The notes beneath the pieces were generated by a model that was not told the DNA's origin, did not search any database, and saw nothing but the letters and a program-made list of their open reading frames with translations. A program made the translations under genes and the position numbers. Below, one piece after another: positions 12,522 to 24,150 of a stretch of 64,000 nt of DNA. The first letter of the stretch is position 1. Every line of letters starts with the position of its first letter. This DNA is from Erythrophleum ivorense (lineage: Eukaryota > Streptophyta > Magnoliopsida > Fabales > Fabaceae): the NCBI GenBank assembly GCA_026724425.1, contig JAIUCV010000001.1, positions 13,002,556-13,066,555 of the forward strand, written 5' to 3'.

Positions 12522-14524
12522 CAGAAATGAGCCAAATATAAAAGGAAGTCCCCAAAATAGAAGGAATTGGGGCCAACTAAAATTATGATAAAATTTTAAA
12601 TATTAGAAAATGAGGATTTGAGGTTTGAGATGCCCAAAAACTAAAGCCAGAAGAGCTCAGAAAATTTGTCGAAAGGCGAGTGGCATTTTTGTAAATACGG
12701 GCACTTTTTGAAAAACTCATAGGAGGGCTTTTTAAATGGAAATTTTGAGTTGCCCAGGGTTCTCAGGCCCCAAAAACCATGGGAAGCCCAGGGACCGGTA
12801 AAGCCCCTCCGGTATACTCTTTCCGATGTCAGTTGACCCAAACTTTGACCGAATCGTTCGGGAAGGTTTTAGCTCCAAATTAAGTGATTCCAAAGGCATT
12901 TTATAAGATTGAGGACCTAAATTTTATGATAGAAAAGAAAATTCCCAAAAAGGTGCTAAAACGGATTAGAAACGAAAATGCCAAAAACGAGGGACGAAAT
13001 AGGAATTTTTGGAATTCTTTTTCTTTTAATACACTCTCTTTCTCACGCCCTCCCTTGCCCTCATTTTTCACCGTCTTTCTTCTACCCAAAACAAAGAGGA
13101 GAATCAGTTCTCTTAGGCGCACAAGAAGGAGCACTCTTGGAGGGAGAAAAAAGCCAAGAAAAGGTAAGAAATTCCATGAAAAATCTAGCTTTCTCCTTAG
13201 CAAGTCACTTCTCCTCCTTCTCCTCCTTATTTCTATGGGTTTAATGGTGCTTTTAAATCTGTTTTGAAGGCAAAACAGAGGTGGAATTTTCGGGTTTGGT
13301 GAGGGGAGGCTAGCCAAGTGAAAAGCAACCAAGAGAAAGCAAGAAAACAAAGTAAAACTTCCATTCTTTGGTAGTTCCTTCCTCCACCTTCCTCTTGCAC
13401 GATTTTGGGCACCGTGAGCGCAATTTTTAGGGGCTATTTTCTGCCCAATTTATGGAGGGATTAGAGGTTTTAGATGACAAGGATTAAGAAGGAACCAATA
13501 GAATCAAGAAATGAGCATTAGGAGACAAGATGGAACCATTAGGGATCCAAATGCTCCCTTGCAAATCTGATTTTATATGAATGTTCTTAGACTTAATTGA
13601 ATGTTTAAACATGCTCCTAAGACCCCTAGAGAGCTTCCCACATGCACCTCCCATCCAAGAAAGCAAAGAAATTACAAGAAAAATTAATGAACTCTAAGTA
13701 AAAAAAGTATAGTGCATTTGAAGGGATTGTAAAAACTGATTTGACTCATGCATTTCCTAGCATATATGAGTGTTTGATTGAGCTCCTAAGACCTCTAAGA
13801 AGCCTCCCAAGTGTGTCTCTCATCAAGGAAAAATCAAGAAGGCCATGAACTGTTCTTCCCCCCATAGTCTCGGCCTAGGCAAGTTCCTATAGCTAGGGAG
13901 AGTTTTAAATTTTTCTAAGGCTATTCTTGAGTCATATGTGATGAGTGAAGATGAGTAGAGGCCTTAGAAAAAATTTAGAACTCAAAGAAAGTGAATTGGT
14001 GCCATAGGTTCCATATTAGGACCTAAAGAAGCAACATGATGCTAGGCGTTTTGTTTTAATGATGTGATGACTCCAAGAGGTTTAAAAGGATTCAAGAATC
14101 ATAATTGAAAAGAAAAAATGAGGCCTAGAAGTCATTTGATGGGTGTTGCTTCATTAGGTGTGATTATGGACCATAATGGAGCCTATAGAGCAATCTAGTA
14201 TTTTATCAAGTAATGTAGCCTTAGAATATGTTTCATAGACCTAATTAGCTCCCATAAATTGTATCTAGGTCAAGAGAAACTATCTCCACCAAATTGTGGG
14301 TGTGTGGCCGAAAGAGGAGGCTTGAAAGCTAAGGAAAAGGTGTGTGAAATTGTGCAAGGTAGCTCTCTCCACCTTTTCTCATGCATGGATGTGTGTTTAG
14401 CTTGTTTAAGAATGTGTGTATGTGTATTTTCAAGCTAAGAAAAGTATGCTAGCATGCCTTTATATTCCATGATCCTTAATGCCATGTTATGTTTTAAACG
14501 AATTTATGATGTTTGTATGAGTTC

Positions 14525-14720
14525 GCTTGAGTGAGGAGAGGCCAAGAACTCTTCCCTTTGGTAAGGTTGAGCCAAGAACCCTTGAGCTTGGTTGAGACAT
14601 AGCAAAGAGTCTCCCAAAAGCAAAGTGGACTCCCAAGAGTATGGTTGAGTCCAAAGTGCTCAAAGAATGGGTGAGGCAAGTCCAAAATCCATGAAGAGAA
14701 GTGTGAGGCCAATCCAAGCA
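14525..14720 (+). repeat. Direct-repeat array in solo LTR
   Basis: Five to six diverged units of about 30-35 bp built on the words GCCAAGAA/CCAAAAG..GAG(T/G)..GGTGAGG. It is the same array as in the other LTRs, more diverged. Confidence 0.7.
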
Positions 14721-14865
14721 CTTGGTGCACTCTTGGATGTCTTGTATGAATTGTTCATATGCCAAGTTTGCTTTTAAAATGTCTATAGCTTCTATTTTTC
14801 CATACATGCATTTGAAAAGCTTGCTTTGTACATATTATGTGTGATTGAATGGGAAATGAGCTATT

Positions 14866-14882
14866 GGGATTCTTTGAATCTC
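14866..14882. repeat. Conserved LTR hairpin (GGGATTC TTT GAATCTC)
   Basis: A 7-bp stem with a 3-nt loop; the one changed base gives a G-U pair. It is preceded by GAGCTATT and followed by a pyrimidine-rich run, as in the other + LTRs. Confidence 0.75.
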
Positions 14883-16343
14883 ATCCCCTCCTCTCCAATG
14901 ATCTAACATGCTAGGTGAACTAAGTAGATATGCTAATAGGAGCCAACAACATTGAAGAAGAGAGATTGACATTCATATGTCTAGCTTTTACCCTTTTTGA
15001 GCCATAATGATGTATATGATTATTGTAAATGGCACATGACCCTTGAGATACATGTAAATATGATATTATGTGATGTATACATGTGTGGATATGATGTATG
15101 AACTTTAGAAATGAATTTGGATATGTAATGCCAAGTTATGCAAATTGAAAGTTTGATGCAAATGTGTATAAATGTGGGTTGAAAGGCCAAAATGAGATGC
15201 ATGAGGTTTGAGACCATTTAGGAAGCTCACACGAGTCTAAAATATGCTTTTAAACTTGCCCAAAAGGTGCCAAGACCAAGGGGAATCCATTTGGCAATTT
15301 TGATACCCAATATAGAGCCAAAATTAACCATAATGGAACCCTATACCATTTTTTAGCCAAATGAGTTAGTCTTACCCTAAAACTTGGCATGCAATTAGAT
15401 CTCATTAAGAGCATTTTGGAAAGCTAAAGATCATAATTTTCAGAGACCTAGAGAATATTTAATGAATTTTCAAAGTTAAGATTTTTCCTGGATTCTGGTA
15501 TGGGTACTATTCATACTGGCAGTTTTGAATTCTGTGTCACCTGATGGCCAAATGGTGTCTAATACTTATGAAATTTTACATGAATAAACTAGAGGTCATA
15601 AGCTTTCTGTGGTCACCGAGATCACCTCATTTGGAGGTCTGAGCAGTGAGTTATGCATGTTTGAAGTTAACTGTCAGCATCAATAGCGCCCCATGAGTCT
15701 GGTTATTGTTCCATAGGGTCCAGCTGACTAAACGTATTTGTTTCATTCTGGAATTATTTTTAGAATAAATTTAAGATTTTTATCTTTTCAGAATGACCAA
15801 AATTGTGTGATTTAAATTTTTATATAATTAGTTATGAATTTTAGAAATTTGTATTAGTAATCTGAAACAGCAGCCCAGGCAGCAGCGACCTCTGGACCTT
15901 TTTGGATGTCAAACGTCCTCTGTGATAAATTTTATGCTCTGGACGTATTTTTCGTGTAAATTAGACATCCATAGATTCCCAAAATGACTATGATTGTATG
16001 ATTTCAATTTTTCTATATTTATTTATGATTTTTTGAAGCTTGCCTAGAATTGAGGCTAGTGCTGTCCGAGAATGAATACCCATTTCCCATAGCTCCTTTC
16101 GATTTCCAAGAGTTATAGGTGGGTTTTTGTGATACAAATGAGTTGTAATAATGGAATTAAATATGAGGGGGCATAGTATGAGTTTACCCAGTCCACGTGA
16201 CACCGAATGGGTTTTTGGATATGATGACTTGCAAATAAAAATCCAAATTTTCATGCTTCCTCTATTAGAATTATGTGTATGTTTCATGATAATTATACTA
16301 TTCAAAGGCATGAGATGAGCTAGACTTATGGTGTTACACCGAG

Positions 16344-17559
16344 AGTGTCCTTACTTCCAACAATTTACTGAAAGTTGCTAGCAATGATGAAATCTGTATG
16401 ATTCATCATAGCAATGAGTGTACACCTTTAGATGGGCAGGGGTTGGCCTTTCACTCTCTTATGTAACATTTATTAGCTTAGATGAGTTAGGCTTTTATGT
16501 ACCTAATTAAATTAGTACTCGTCCATGCCACTGATTGTTTGACCTTGGCCTCTACAACATGTTCTTTTTTCTATATAGGGTAAGTTGATCTCAAGGTATA
16601 AAATAAAGCCACTAACTTTTGCCCGAATTCAAAGCCACATCATATTGATACGATGCAGATCAAGAACTTTATCTTTATAATAATAATATAAAAAAGGCCT
16701 TTTGGATATTGGTCTTATGATCATTTTTTGGTTTAAATCAACTACCTGCACTACCAATCCATCTAAAAAAAGATCTTCTCCTTTTTCCCTCTTCCTATGG
16801 TCCTGCAAGTGATTTTCGAAAGCTCCTAATAGGCCAATGAGAAGTGAGTAGATGAAAGAAAGTCCTTCAACCAAGTAGAGCTTGTTTTGGTAGTCCAAGT
16901 AGACCCTTACCTAGTATGGAATCCCCAATAAAGTAAGCCAAGTAATGAATATACTATCTACAACCTCTTTTTTCATTTGTCCTGAAAATAAGCTATTTGC
17001 TTAGATAATTGAAGCTGTCTTATCTCCATAGGATGCCTTTCACTACCCTTAATTTTCTAGCTATATATTAGGTTCAAATGAGTTAGTCCTTAATTCCAAC
17101 AATCCATAACAAAAAGGTAACTACTATATTACAAATCCATAATAACATTCATGCCATAACCTTACAAGCTTGTCTCAACTAAGACAAGGAACAAATGAAA
17201 CAAAACCAATCCATAATCAAATGATGAAAGCTCTTGCCTTGGAGAGGAAAATGAGAAAAAAACTAGATATAACTCCATTTTTTAAAAATAATTCCATTTT
17301 AATTTATCATTCAAATGTCAAAGGCTACATGGTTTAGCATATTCATACACTTGCATTTTGAAAATACATGTTTATGTTAAACTAAGAGCTTAAAAGTGTT
17401 TACATTAACATCCTTCATAATATCCATCATCCTAGGTTAAATATATTTCAAAGGAGCAACATAACTCAAAATATTTAGCCCAATGTTATACATTACATTT
17501 AGCTACAACAAAAAGCAACTAAATACATCAAAAGTCTCCTTTAAGTTCTTAATCTTTCT
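16344..17559. other. Unassigned stretch between LTRs
   Basis: The left part continues the target sequence of the solo LTR at 12462-16338. No protein family was recognised. One open frame on the minus strand (16629-16898) is listed separately. The remainder is AT-rich with no RNA gene or clear repeat. Confidence 0.3.
16629..16898 (-). other. Unidentified open frame, 90 codons, no ATG start
   Basis: The frame is open on the minus strand from about 16910 to a TGA at 16629. It has no ATG near its left end (the upstream codon is TTG), so it would be an exon or a chance frame. It reads VEGLSFIYSLLIGLLGAF, then NHLQDHRKREKGEDLF and DGLVVQVVDLNQKM. After the TGA a further ~38 codons remain open in the same frame. 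The composition is more protein-like than the surrounding DNA, but I do not recognise it. It could be an old gene or organelle-derived fragment. Confidence 0.2.
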
Positions 17560-18114
17560 AAGGGGTTAACTTGCTTGCCCTTATCCTTGGCACTACCTTC
17601 ACTTAGCATGGGTTAGTTTACATCTAAAGAATAAGATTGGAAATCTCAGTAGCAAAATCCACCATTCAATGCATACAAATCATCACTTAAGTAATAGAAT
17701 ACAAACATGTTTAAAATATTACCATGAAGGCATTAGAGTTAGCAATCACATAAACTAGTCAATGACCACTAACTTATGGAAATAAATATGGAAATACAAA
17801 CTTCTCTTGGCTTGGAAAGAGGTACTACTTTCAATTTCCTACCTCATCATGCATAATGCCATACGACATTTCTAGCAACAAGGGCACATAAGAACATAGC
17901 ATGCATGACAAACTCATGCCATAAAAAAAATTGTATTATAAACACACAATCTTGTACAAGCATTCCAATTACTAAGCAACAATCATAAATATAAAGAAGG
18001 GTAGAATTGCTACCTTGAGAAGTTACCACCTAATGCCAAGCAAGCTTCCAACTCTATGCATATGATACCTCTTCTTGGCCAAAAGTTTTTAAACAATTCC
18101 TAATAAACTTAAAT
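17560..18114 (-). mobile_element. Fragment of a diverged reverse-oriented LTR
   Basis: GCTTGCCCTTATCCTTGGCAC near 17570 followed by AAGATTGGAAATCTCAGTAGC near 17620 matches the block that precedes and contains the hairpin in the - LTR at 59708-62558 (60955-61035). A CTACCTTGAG block follows near 18012, as in other - LTRs. The part 17860-18114 is also similar to 58330-58554. Ends are not defined. Confidence 0.4.
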
Positions 18115-18923
18115 TGTAATATCCTATATTTCGTAAACTAATATAATTCCTAAAGAATGAAAAGAGACTGCTAAAAGGAACTCATAGGGAGAAAGGACCA
18201 GTCTAGACTAAAAGAGTTGAATTAAGCCTAATGAGGGGAAAAATTAGAAATTTAGAAAACATGAGAATTGGCTTGAGAAATATATATCTTTTATAATATT
18301 ATGAAATAAGCTTAGCAAATTAACTAAACAAGATTAGTTTAGTTAAATCTTTGATAGTATATGATTTAGGACTCTTGATGATAAGATTTTAATTGGGACT
18401 ATTTTAAGTTACTATAACCTCTAAGCAAATATTTTTAATGAAGAAGAGAGTTTAAAATTTGGTATAGAGTAGTCCGATTCTAAAAATATTAAAAAAATGA
18501 GCTCAACTAGAGGAAATGAAGTATAAAGGTAAAATGGTCATTTTTAGAGAATTGTAAACCCTAGTTATATATATATATATATATCATATCCTATTCTTCC
18601 TTCTCATTTTGTGATTGACATTCATAGCTTCAAAAAAGCTTCCATGGTGGCATGAAGATGGAAGAGAAAGAAAGGAATTCAAAGTCAAGAAGTAAAGAAA
18701 ATATACCAAATTTTGCTATGATATAATACTGAAACTCTCTCTACTCTTCATGTTATCTCTCATGGTGGTTTGGTTTCTAAAAAGGGTGAAATTTGTAGCT
18801 ATCACTTTGAGTCAAAGAGTTCATTTGAAGAAACAAATTATAAGAAAAGAATCTTAATCAAAATCTCATCAAAACATAGGCATGAATCAATAATTTAACC
18901 AAAGGATCTTGCAACACCAACTG
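18115..18923 (+). mobile_element. Start of a diverged + oriented LTR, interrupted by the next solo LTR
   Basis: It begins TGTAATATCC and has the U3-like landscape of + LTRs: a block resembling 'GAGCTmAAmk..GAAATGAA..TAAAAtGGTCATTTTTA' near 18500 that precedes a TATA-rich region, as in 12920-13030. It is collinear with 58555-59250. The right part is cut by the insertion at 18924. Sequence after that insertion (22752 on) continues its direction, but no right end with a matching TSD was found. Confidence 0.4.
18566..18584. repeat. (TA)n microsatellite, possible TATA region
   Basis: Nine to ten TA units lie where the + LTRs carry their TATA-like sequence. They may serve as the promoter of that LTR or simply be a simple-sequence expansion. 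Confidence 0.6.
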
Positions 18924-20558
18924 TGTAACACCATATATTTCTAACTTACTTCTTATCATTTCTAAGTCTCACATGATGAATTGCACAAAGGGAATGGAAA
19001 AATGGCATTAAAATAATGCCTTATTTCGCGTTATGCCGCGTATGAAAATTCTATTCGGTGTCACGCGGACTATATGAGCTCATACATCATATTCTCATAT
19101 TTAATTACATAAATACAACTTATTTACATCGCCACATTTGGCCCACAACTCGTGGAATTCAAAGGGGAGCATCAAACTCACACTATTATTTTCGACAAGA
19201 ATTTCAGTTTTTCTATCACAACTTTGGAAATTCATAACTAAATCCAAAAAAATTAAAATCCAACAAAATTTACCATTCCAGAAATCTCTGGATGTCTAAC
19301 CTATGGTAAAAATACTTTTAGCTCATGAATTATTAAGACGATAACATTTGACGTCCAAAAATCTACTGAGGTCGCTATTGTCTGGGTTACTAGTTCAGAT
19401 TACTGATATGAAGTTTCAAAATTCATAACTAATTATAGAAAAATTGAAATCACTTATTCTTAGCCATTATAGAAAGCTACACATGTCTACTTTATGAAAA
19501 AAATATTTTTAGGCTATTAAACATAACACATAAAGCATTTGACACACAAAAAAGGACAAAGGTTCGGACAGCTACTGGTACTGATGCAAGTGTTTGCTAT
19601 AAACTTTGAAAATATCCAATTAATTACAAAAAAAATAAAATCCATGAAAATGATATCAATTTGGAAAGATATGAATGTTAAAGTTATGTTAAAAATAGAC
19701 TTAGATTAGAGAAAGCACTTTTAGCCACTGAAATTCAATGGAACAATGACTCAGGTCATGCTATGCTACTGTTGCTGTTTCATAAATTCAAAAATTCATA
19801 TATCTTAGCTCAAACCTTTAAATGATATGCTTCTAGTTGCTAAAAGTCAGTGTGAATTCCTAATTTCTACCTATAAAATTTTCTAGCCATTAGACCACGT
19901 TTGTCCCTCGGAAGACATAATTTCACAACTGACTAAATGAATAGTACTAGTGCAAATCCGAAATTCTGATACTAACTTTAAAAAATCATAAAAAAAATCC
20001 ACAGATATCCAAATGACCTAATCTTTGGCTTCCCGAAAATCTCTAGGCAAGATCTACTTGCATGCAAAATTTCAAGTCAAGAAGAGGTCATTTGGTTAGA
20101 CTTTGCCATAGCTCAAGATTATGGCAATTTTGATCTCAACAAAAGGCAAATTTGATTCAAATGAGTCATCCATTATTCCACACACATTTGAGCAACTTAG
20201 AAAGCATAAATATAGCATAAATAAGTCCCTTATAAGGTCTGAATCCTCATGCAAATCAAATTCACCATACCACTTCCATAAACATACATGCATAAGTGGG
20301 CTCCCAAGTGGTCAAAATACATAATTCTATTCATTAAACTCTATTCTTGATACATACACTAACTTTACATAGTTTTACACTTGTTCAAAGTGTCATGGCT
20401 AAAAAATAACATGTACATATCTACTTTGACATTCTAGATATCCTAGTACATCAAAAATGGAAAGATTTGTTAAGAGATGGAGATTTAAGCTCCTTGGCTT
20501 CCATCCTTTGGATCTTGAGCTCCACCTAGATCATATAAGATGAGAGAAAGGAGGGGGT

Positions 20559-20575
20559 GAGATTCATTGAATCTC
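20559..20575. repeat. Conserved LTR hairpin (GAGATTC ATT GAATCTC)
   Basis: A perfect 7-bp stem. It lies between a purine run (GGAGGGGGT) and AATAGCTCAT, the reverse complement of the arrangement in + LTRs. Confidence 0.8.
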
Positions 20576-20709
20576 AATAGCTCATACATCTATCAAAGCA
20601 CATTTTCAAGGCATGTAGCATGTCAAAGGTACAAGTATGCAATCAATCAATTCATGAAGCATTCCACTTTCACACTTTTGTGTCACAAACTCATGTCAAG
20701 CATAAGAAT

Positions 20710-20890
20710 GAGCTCTAGGGACTTTTTGTTTGGCCTCACCCCATTTATAGGACTTTTGGATTGCCTCACTCTTGGTTCTTGAGACTTTTGACTTAGCCTC
20801 ACCCATCCAAGGGATTTTTGGCCTTGTCTCACCCATGCCATGAGACTTTTGCCATCTTCTCACCCACATTAAGGGACTTTTGGCACTACC
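20710..20890 (-). repeat. Direct-repeat array, six units of ~30 bp
   Basis: Units of the form GGGACTTTTGGC..CTCACCC repeat with period 28-35 bp. They are present at the same place in each long LTR. Confidence 0.85.
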
Positions 20891-22746
20891 TCACCCTTGT
20901 GAGCCATTTCCATAATTCAAAGACATTCAGAAAGCATATTGGTACCAAAATAGCAACATAGCATCAAGTGGCATGTCTCAAATATACAAATATACACACA
21001 AGCATACAATGATACATATGCAATAAGAAAATGCAACAAGAAAAGGTGGAGAGCTACCTTGGTGCAAATTCAAGTTTTACTTTGCTTGTTCCTTGTCCTT
21101 TTCGGTTTGACAAACATAAGGAGGTGGGGTTAGATTTCCTTGGCCTATTTACAATAAACAACACTTAATTATACTCTTGGAATAAGTTATAACATCCAAC
21201 TCACTCTTAAGACTACACTTTGTTCTATTTATCACAATATGGTTCCATTAATGACCTAATAAAGCAACTACATGAGTAAAATTCTTGGTTCCATTCTCTT
21301 GCCATATTTAGGCCTCTTGACCTCATTTAAGGTCCTTGAAGCCATCACACACTCACTTCCACAAACCTAAGTCTATGTTACTTCATAAGGTTACATTATG
21401 GAAGTCATTGCCTCATCTCCCAACCTAAGGCTTCTAAATTTTTTCCAAGCGTTTATCCTATCTTCTTTTATCATATAAAGTTCCAAATCAAGCTTGGAAC
21501 CATTTAAAACATCCCCTAACTCTCTCTAAGGGTCTTGACTGATTTATGCTTCTATTAAAGACCTATGGAGTTTGGAATTTTTCCTTAATGGATGGGGCAC
21601 TTGGGAGACTCCTTAGGAGTCTTAGAAACTCAAAAAAATACTCACATATGATGGAGAATTCTTGAATCAACCCAGATTTTAAACTATGTTCAAGCACCCT
21701 ACACTTTTCCAACTTGAGTTTTACTAGCTTCTCATACATTTCTTTGATGTAATCCATCTTCCCATGGCTTAGTTTGATGGATTCTTTTGGATTATAAAAT
21801 AGAAACTCTTCCCTCTTCATGGTTCTATTTAAGGCATCCTACTATGGAAGAGGAGAAGGAGAAAAAGAAGTAACAAAGGGAGAGAAACTATCTTGCAATC
21901 AAGCTTCCTTCAAGAGCCCTTCTTCTTCTCTCTTCCTCCTCCTTAAATTTTGAATTTCTCTCCTCTGATATGGACCCAAATCAGCACCAAAAATTGCATT
22001 AAAATCATAGAAAGATGAAGCAAGAAGGGAAGGATGAAGTTTCAAGAGGAAGGAGCATGAAAATCTTACACTTTCTCACCTTTCCTTGGCTTTTCTTTCT
22101 CCAAAATTCCCTCTCTTTGTACGCCTAAGACAACAGCTCCTTTTCTGAGATTTGGGTAAAAGAAAGTCAGTTTATAGGGGGGAGGCTGAACGTGGATTTA
22201 AAAGGAGCATTTAGAAGCTTCTTTGTACAATTTGTTTCCATTTTTGCCCTTCCATAATGACATTTCTGGCTTGGTTTCGTTTTAGCTCCTTTTTTAGAAC
22301 CATTTATTCCATCATAAAATTTGGGTTCCCAATTTAATAAAATGCTTTTGGAATCACTAAAATCAAAGTTAAACCTTCCTAAATGAACCGGTCAAATTTG
22401 GGTCAACCGACATCGGAAAGAGTACACCGGAAGGGTTTTACCAGTCCCAGGGCTTCCCATAGTTTTTGGGGCCTCTGAGAACCTTGGATAACTCAAAATT
22501 TGCATTTAAAAAGCCCTCTTAGGTGTTTTTCTAAAATTACACTTATTTATGAAAATGCTACTGGCCTTTCGACAAAGTTTTTGAATTACTCTGGCCCCAA
22601 TTTCTAGGTAACTCAAGGCCCAAATTCTCATTTTCTATCATCTAAAATTTTATCCAAATTTTATTTGGCCTTGAATCACTCATCTTAGGGGACTTACTTT
22701 TCAAACTGGTCCGTTTCAGTGTTTTTACAACGTACCAGGCATTACA

Positions 22747-23100
22747 AATTGCACTACGGCATAACATGTATCTCCATGGTGCCAGGTGAAGGTTTTGCCC
22801 TGGGAAAGTTACAGTATGTAACCTTGTTGTAGTGTGGGAATCTTAAGTTGCGACAAGGATCATGATTTTGGTATGTGTTAGTTCCAATAGCAAGTTACAT
22901 CGTGATGTGGGTGTTTTTAGTTGCGGCATGAATTCAATATTTTAGTTTCGGGGTTTCCAAATTGAATTAAGTCACGACAAGAAGTGTCCAAATCATGGTG
23001 TAGTTTAACCTAACTGGTTGTATAGGTTTCAATAGCCAATTTGACCGTGGTAGAGTTTTTCCAAGTTGTGGCCTAGGTCCTTAAACCATTTTAGCCTTTA
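22747..23100. other. Degenerate palindrome-like words (GTTGCGGCA / GTCACGAC type)
   Basis: A run of short words such as TTGCACTACGGCAT, GTTGCGACAAGG, GTTGCGGCATG, GTCACGACAAG and CCGTGGTAG, plus GTTACAGTATGTAAC, spaced by about 25-50 bases. Before the insertion at 18924-22746 this directly followed CTTGCAACACCAACTG. It resembles, in decayed form, the palindrome clusters at 52341-52545 and 60020-60430. Confidence 0.35.
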
Positions 23101-24150
23101 AATCTTAGTTTACTCTATGTTAATGGTAAGTAATGACTTATAAATGAACATGTAGGAGTCTTAAGCCTCCAGACCCATTCAAAAAGGAGCTAGAGGTTCT
23201 AAATAAGGATTTAATTTCCATATGGGCTTAATTCTTCTTGCTTATCTGAACGATGCTTTTTAATGATTGAAAAGTTCAAATTTTCCCACATTTTCACCTA
23301 TTAGTAAACTATTATTGGCCTTAGATGTTAAGTATGGATTATCAATCACATGATTATGCTTAATTAGCATAGTTAAAAGTTAGATTTGTTACACCCTTGG
23401 TACCGTAACTTAGAGTTTTTCAATATTCAAGCTAAACCAAGCATAGATTCATGATCCTTGCATCTTAAAATATCTAAATACATTAAATGGGAATAAAAAA
23501 AATTGAGTTTCAGCCTTATCCTTGCTTAGGCTAAAAATCCCCCTTAGTGTTCCAACTTGTTCTTTTTTATAATTCAATACCTACTAATGGTAAATATGGA
23601 ATACTCATGGCCTAAACCTTTGAATGCACCAAGATTACATGAAGAAAACTCTTCCTCATCATTTTCTATCTCTTGGCTGAAACATTGTGAGGTTAAGGTT
23701 CCATGGTTAACAATTTTTCTTAACTTTACACATACTTTGTTTTAATGCTCCTTGGATGTAGCTTTTAATGGTATATTTGGTATCCTCAAACAAGCTCTTT
23801 TGTTCGAGGTGATAGCCATAAACTTCACTCTTTTTATAAACTAAATCCACCATAAGAAGGAGCATGAAAAGTAAAAGAAGTTTCATATGGCATAAATAGC
23901 TCAATATGCACTTACACCACTTGTTACCTTTGTTTTTTCATGCAATAAGAGTTTTGACCAATTTTATCAACTTTGGTTGGTAGCCTCATTTAGTCATACA
24001 ATGATGAAAGATATCTTACTCTCTTAGTATACTACTAAATATTTAAACTCCTAATTTTCCTCCTATCGCACTATAAGAACTCTTTTTGGTTGTCCTTAAA
24101 TTAGATTTTATCCATTTTTGAGCTCATATAATTAGGCTTCTATCACTTCT
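23101..24150. other. Unassigned stretch, no gene recognised
   Basis: AT-rich sequence without a convincing coding frame. TTGTTACACCC near 23389 could be the end of one LTR or the start of another, but no partner or TSD was found. CTTCT at the right edge is the target site of the next solo LTR. Confidence 0.35.

Larger units (their letters stand above)
12462..16338 (+). mobile_element. Solo LTR, + orientation, 3877 bp
   Basis: It starts TGTAACATCT and ends ATGGTGTTACA. It is flanked by TCGAG (12457-12461) and CCGAG (16339-16343), a 5-bp TSD with one change. It is collinear throughout with 53461-57312, and in the stretch 13450-13670 the two differ at only a few per cent of positions. Internal landmarks are a terminal inverted repeat (12482-12521), donor-like sites at 13164 and 13352, the direct-repeat array (14525-14720) and the hairpin (14866-14882). 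There is no internal coding region between LTRs, so it is the product of LTR-LTR recombination. Apparent ORFs inside it are chance frames. Confidence 0.92.
18924..22746 (-). mobile_element. Solo LTR, - orientation, 3823 bp
   Basis: It begins TGTAACACCA and ends GGCATTACA on the plus strand. It is flanked by AACTG (18919-18923) and AATTG (22747-22751), a TSD with one transition. The order of blocks equals that of the LTRs of the complete element (37024-40609), including GTTATGCCGCG-type wording near 19030, the hairpin at 20559-20575, the repeat array and the GGGCTTCCCATAG block near 22443. It contains no gag-pol. It is inserted into older LTR-like DNA. Confidence 0.88.

Noticed and set aside
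12901..13350. Open frame of 149 codons on the minus strand, arginine- and leucine-rich
   Set aside because: It lies wholly inside the solo LTR at 12462-16338, over the promoter/donor region, and is not conserved in the sister LTR at 53461-57312. It is a chance frame in a purine-rich stretch.
14487..14807. Open frame of 106 codons on the minus strand
   Set aside because: It covers the direct-repeat array of a solo LTR. The related frames in other LTRs are broken, and the repeats explain the open reading.
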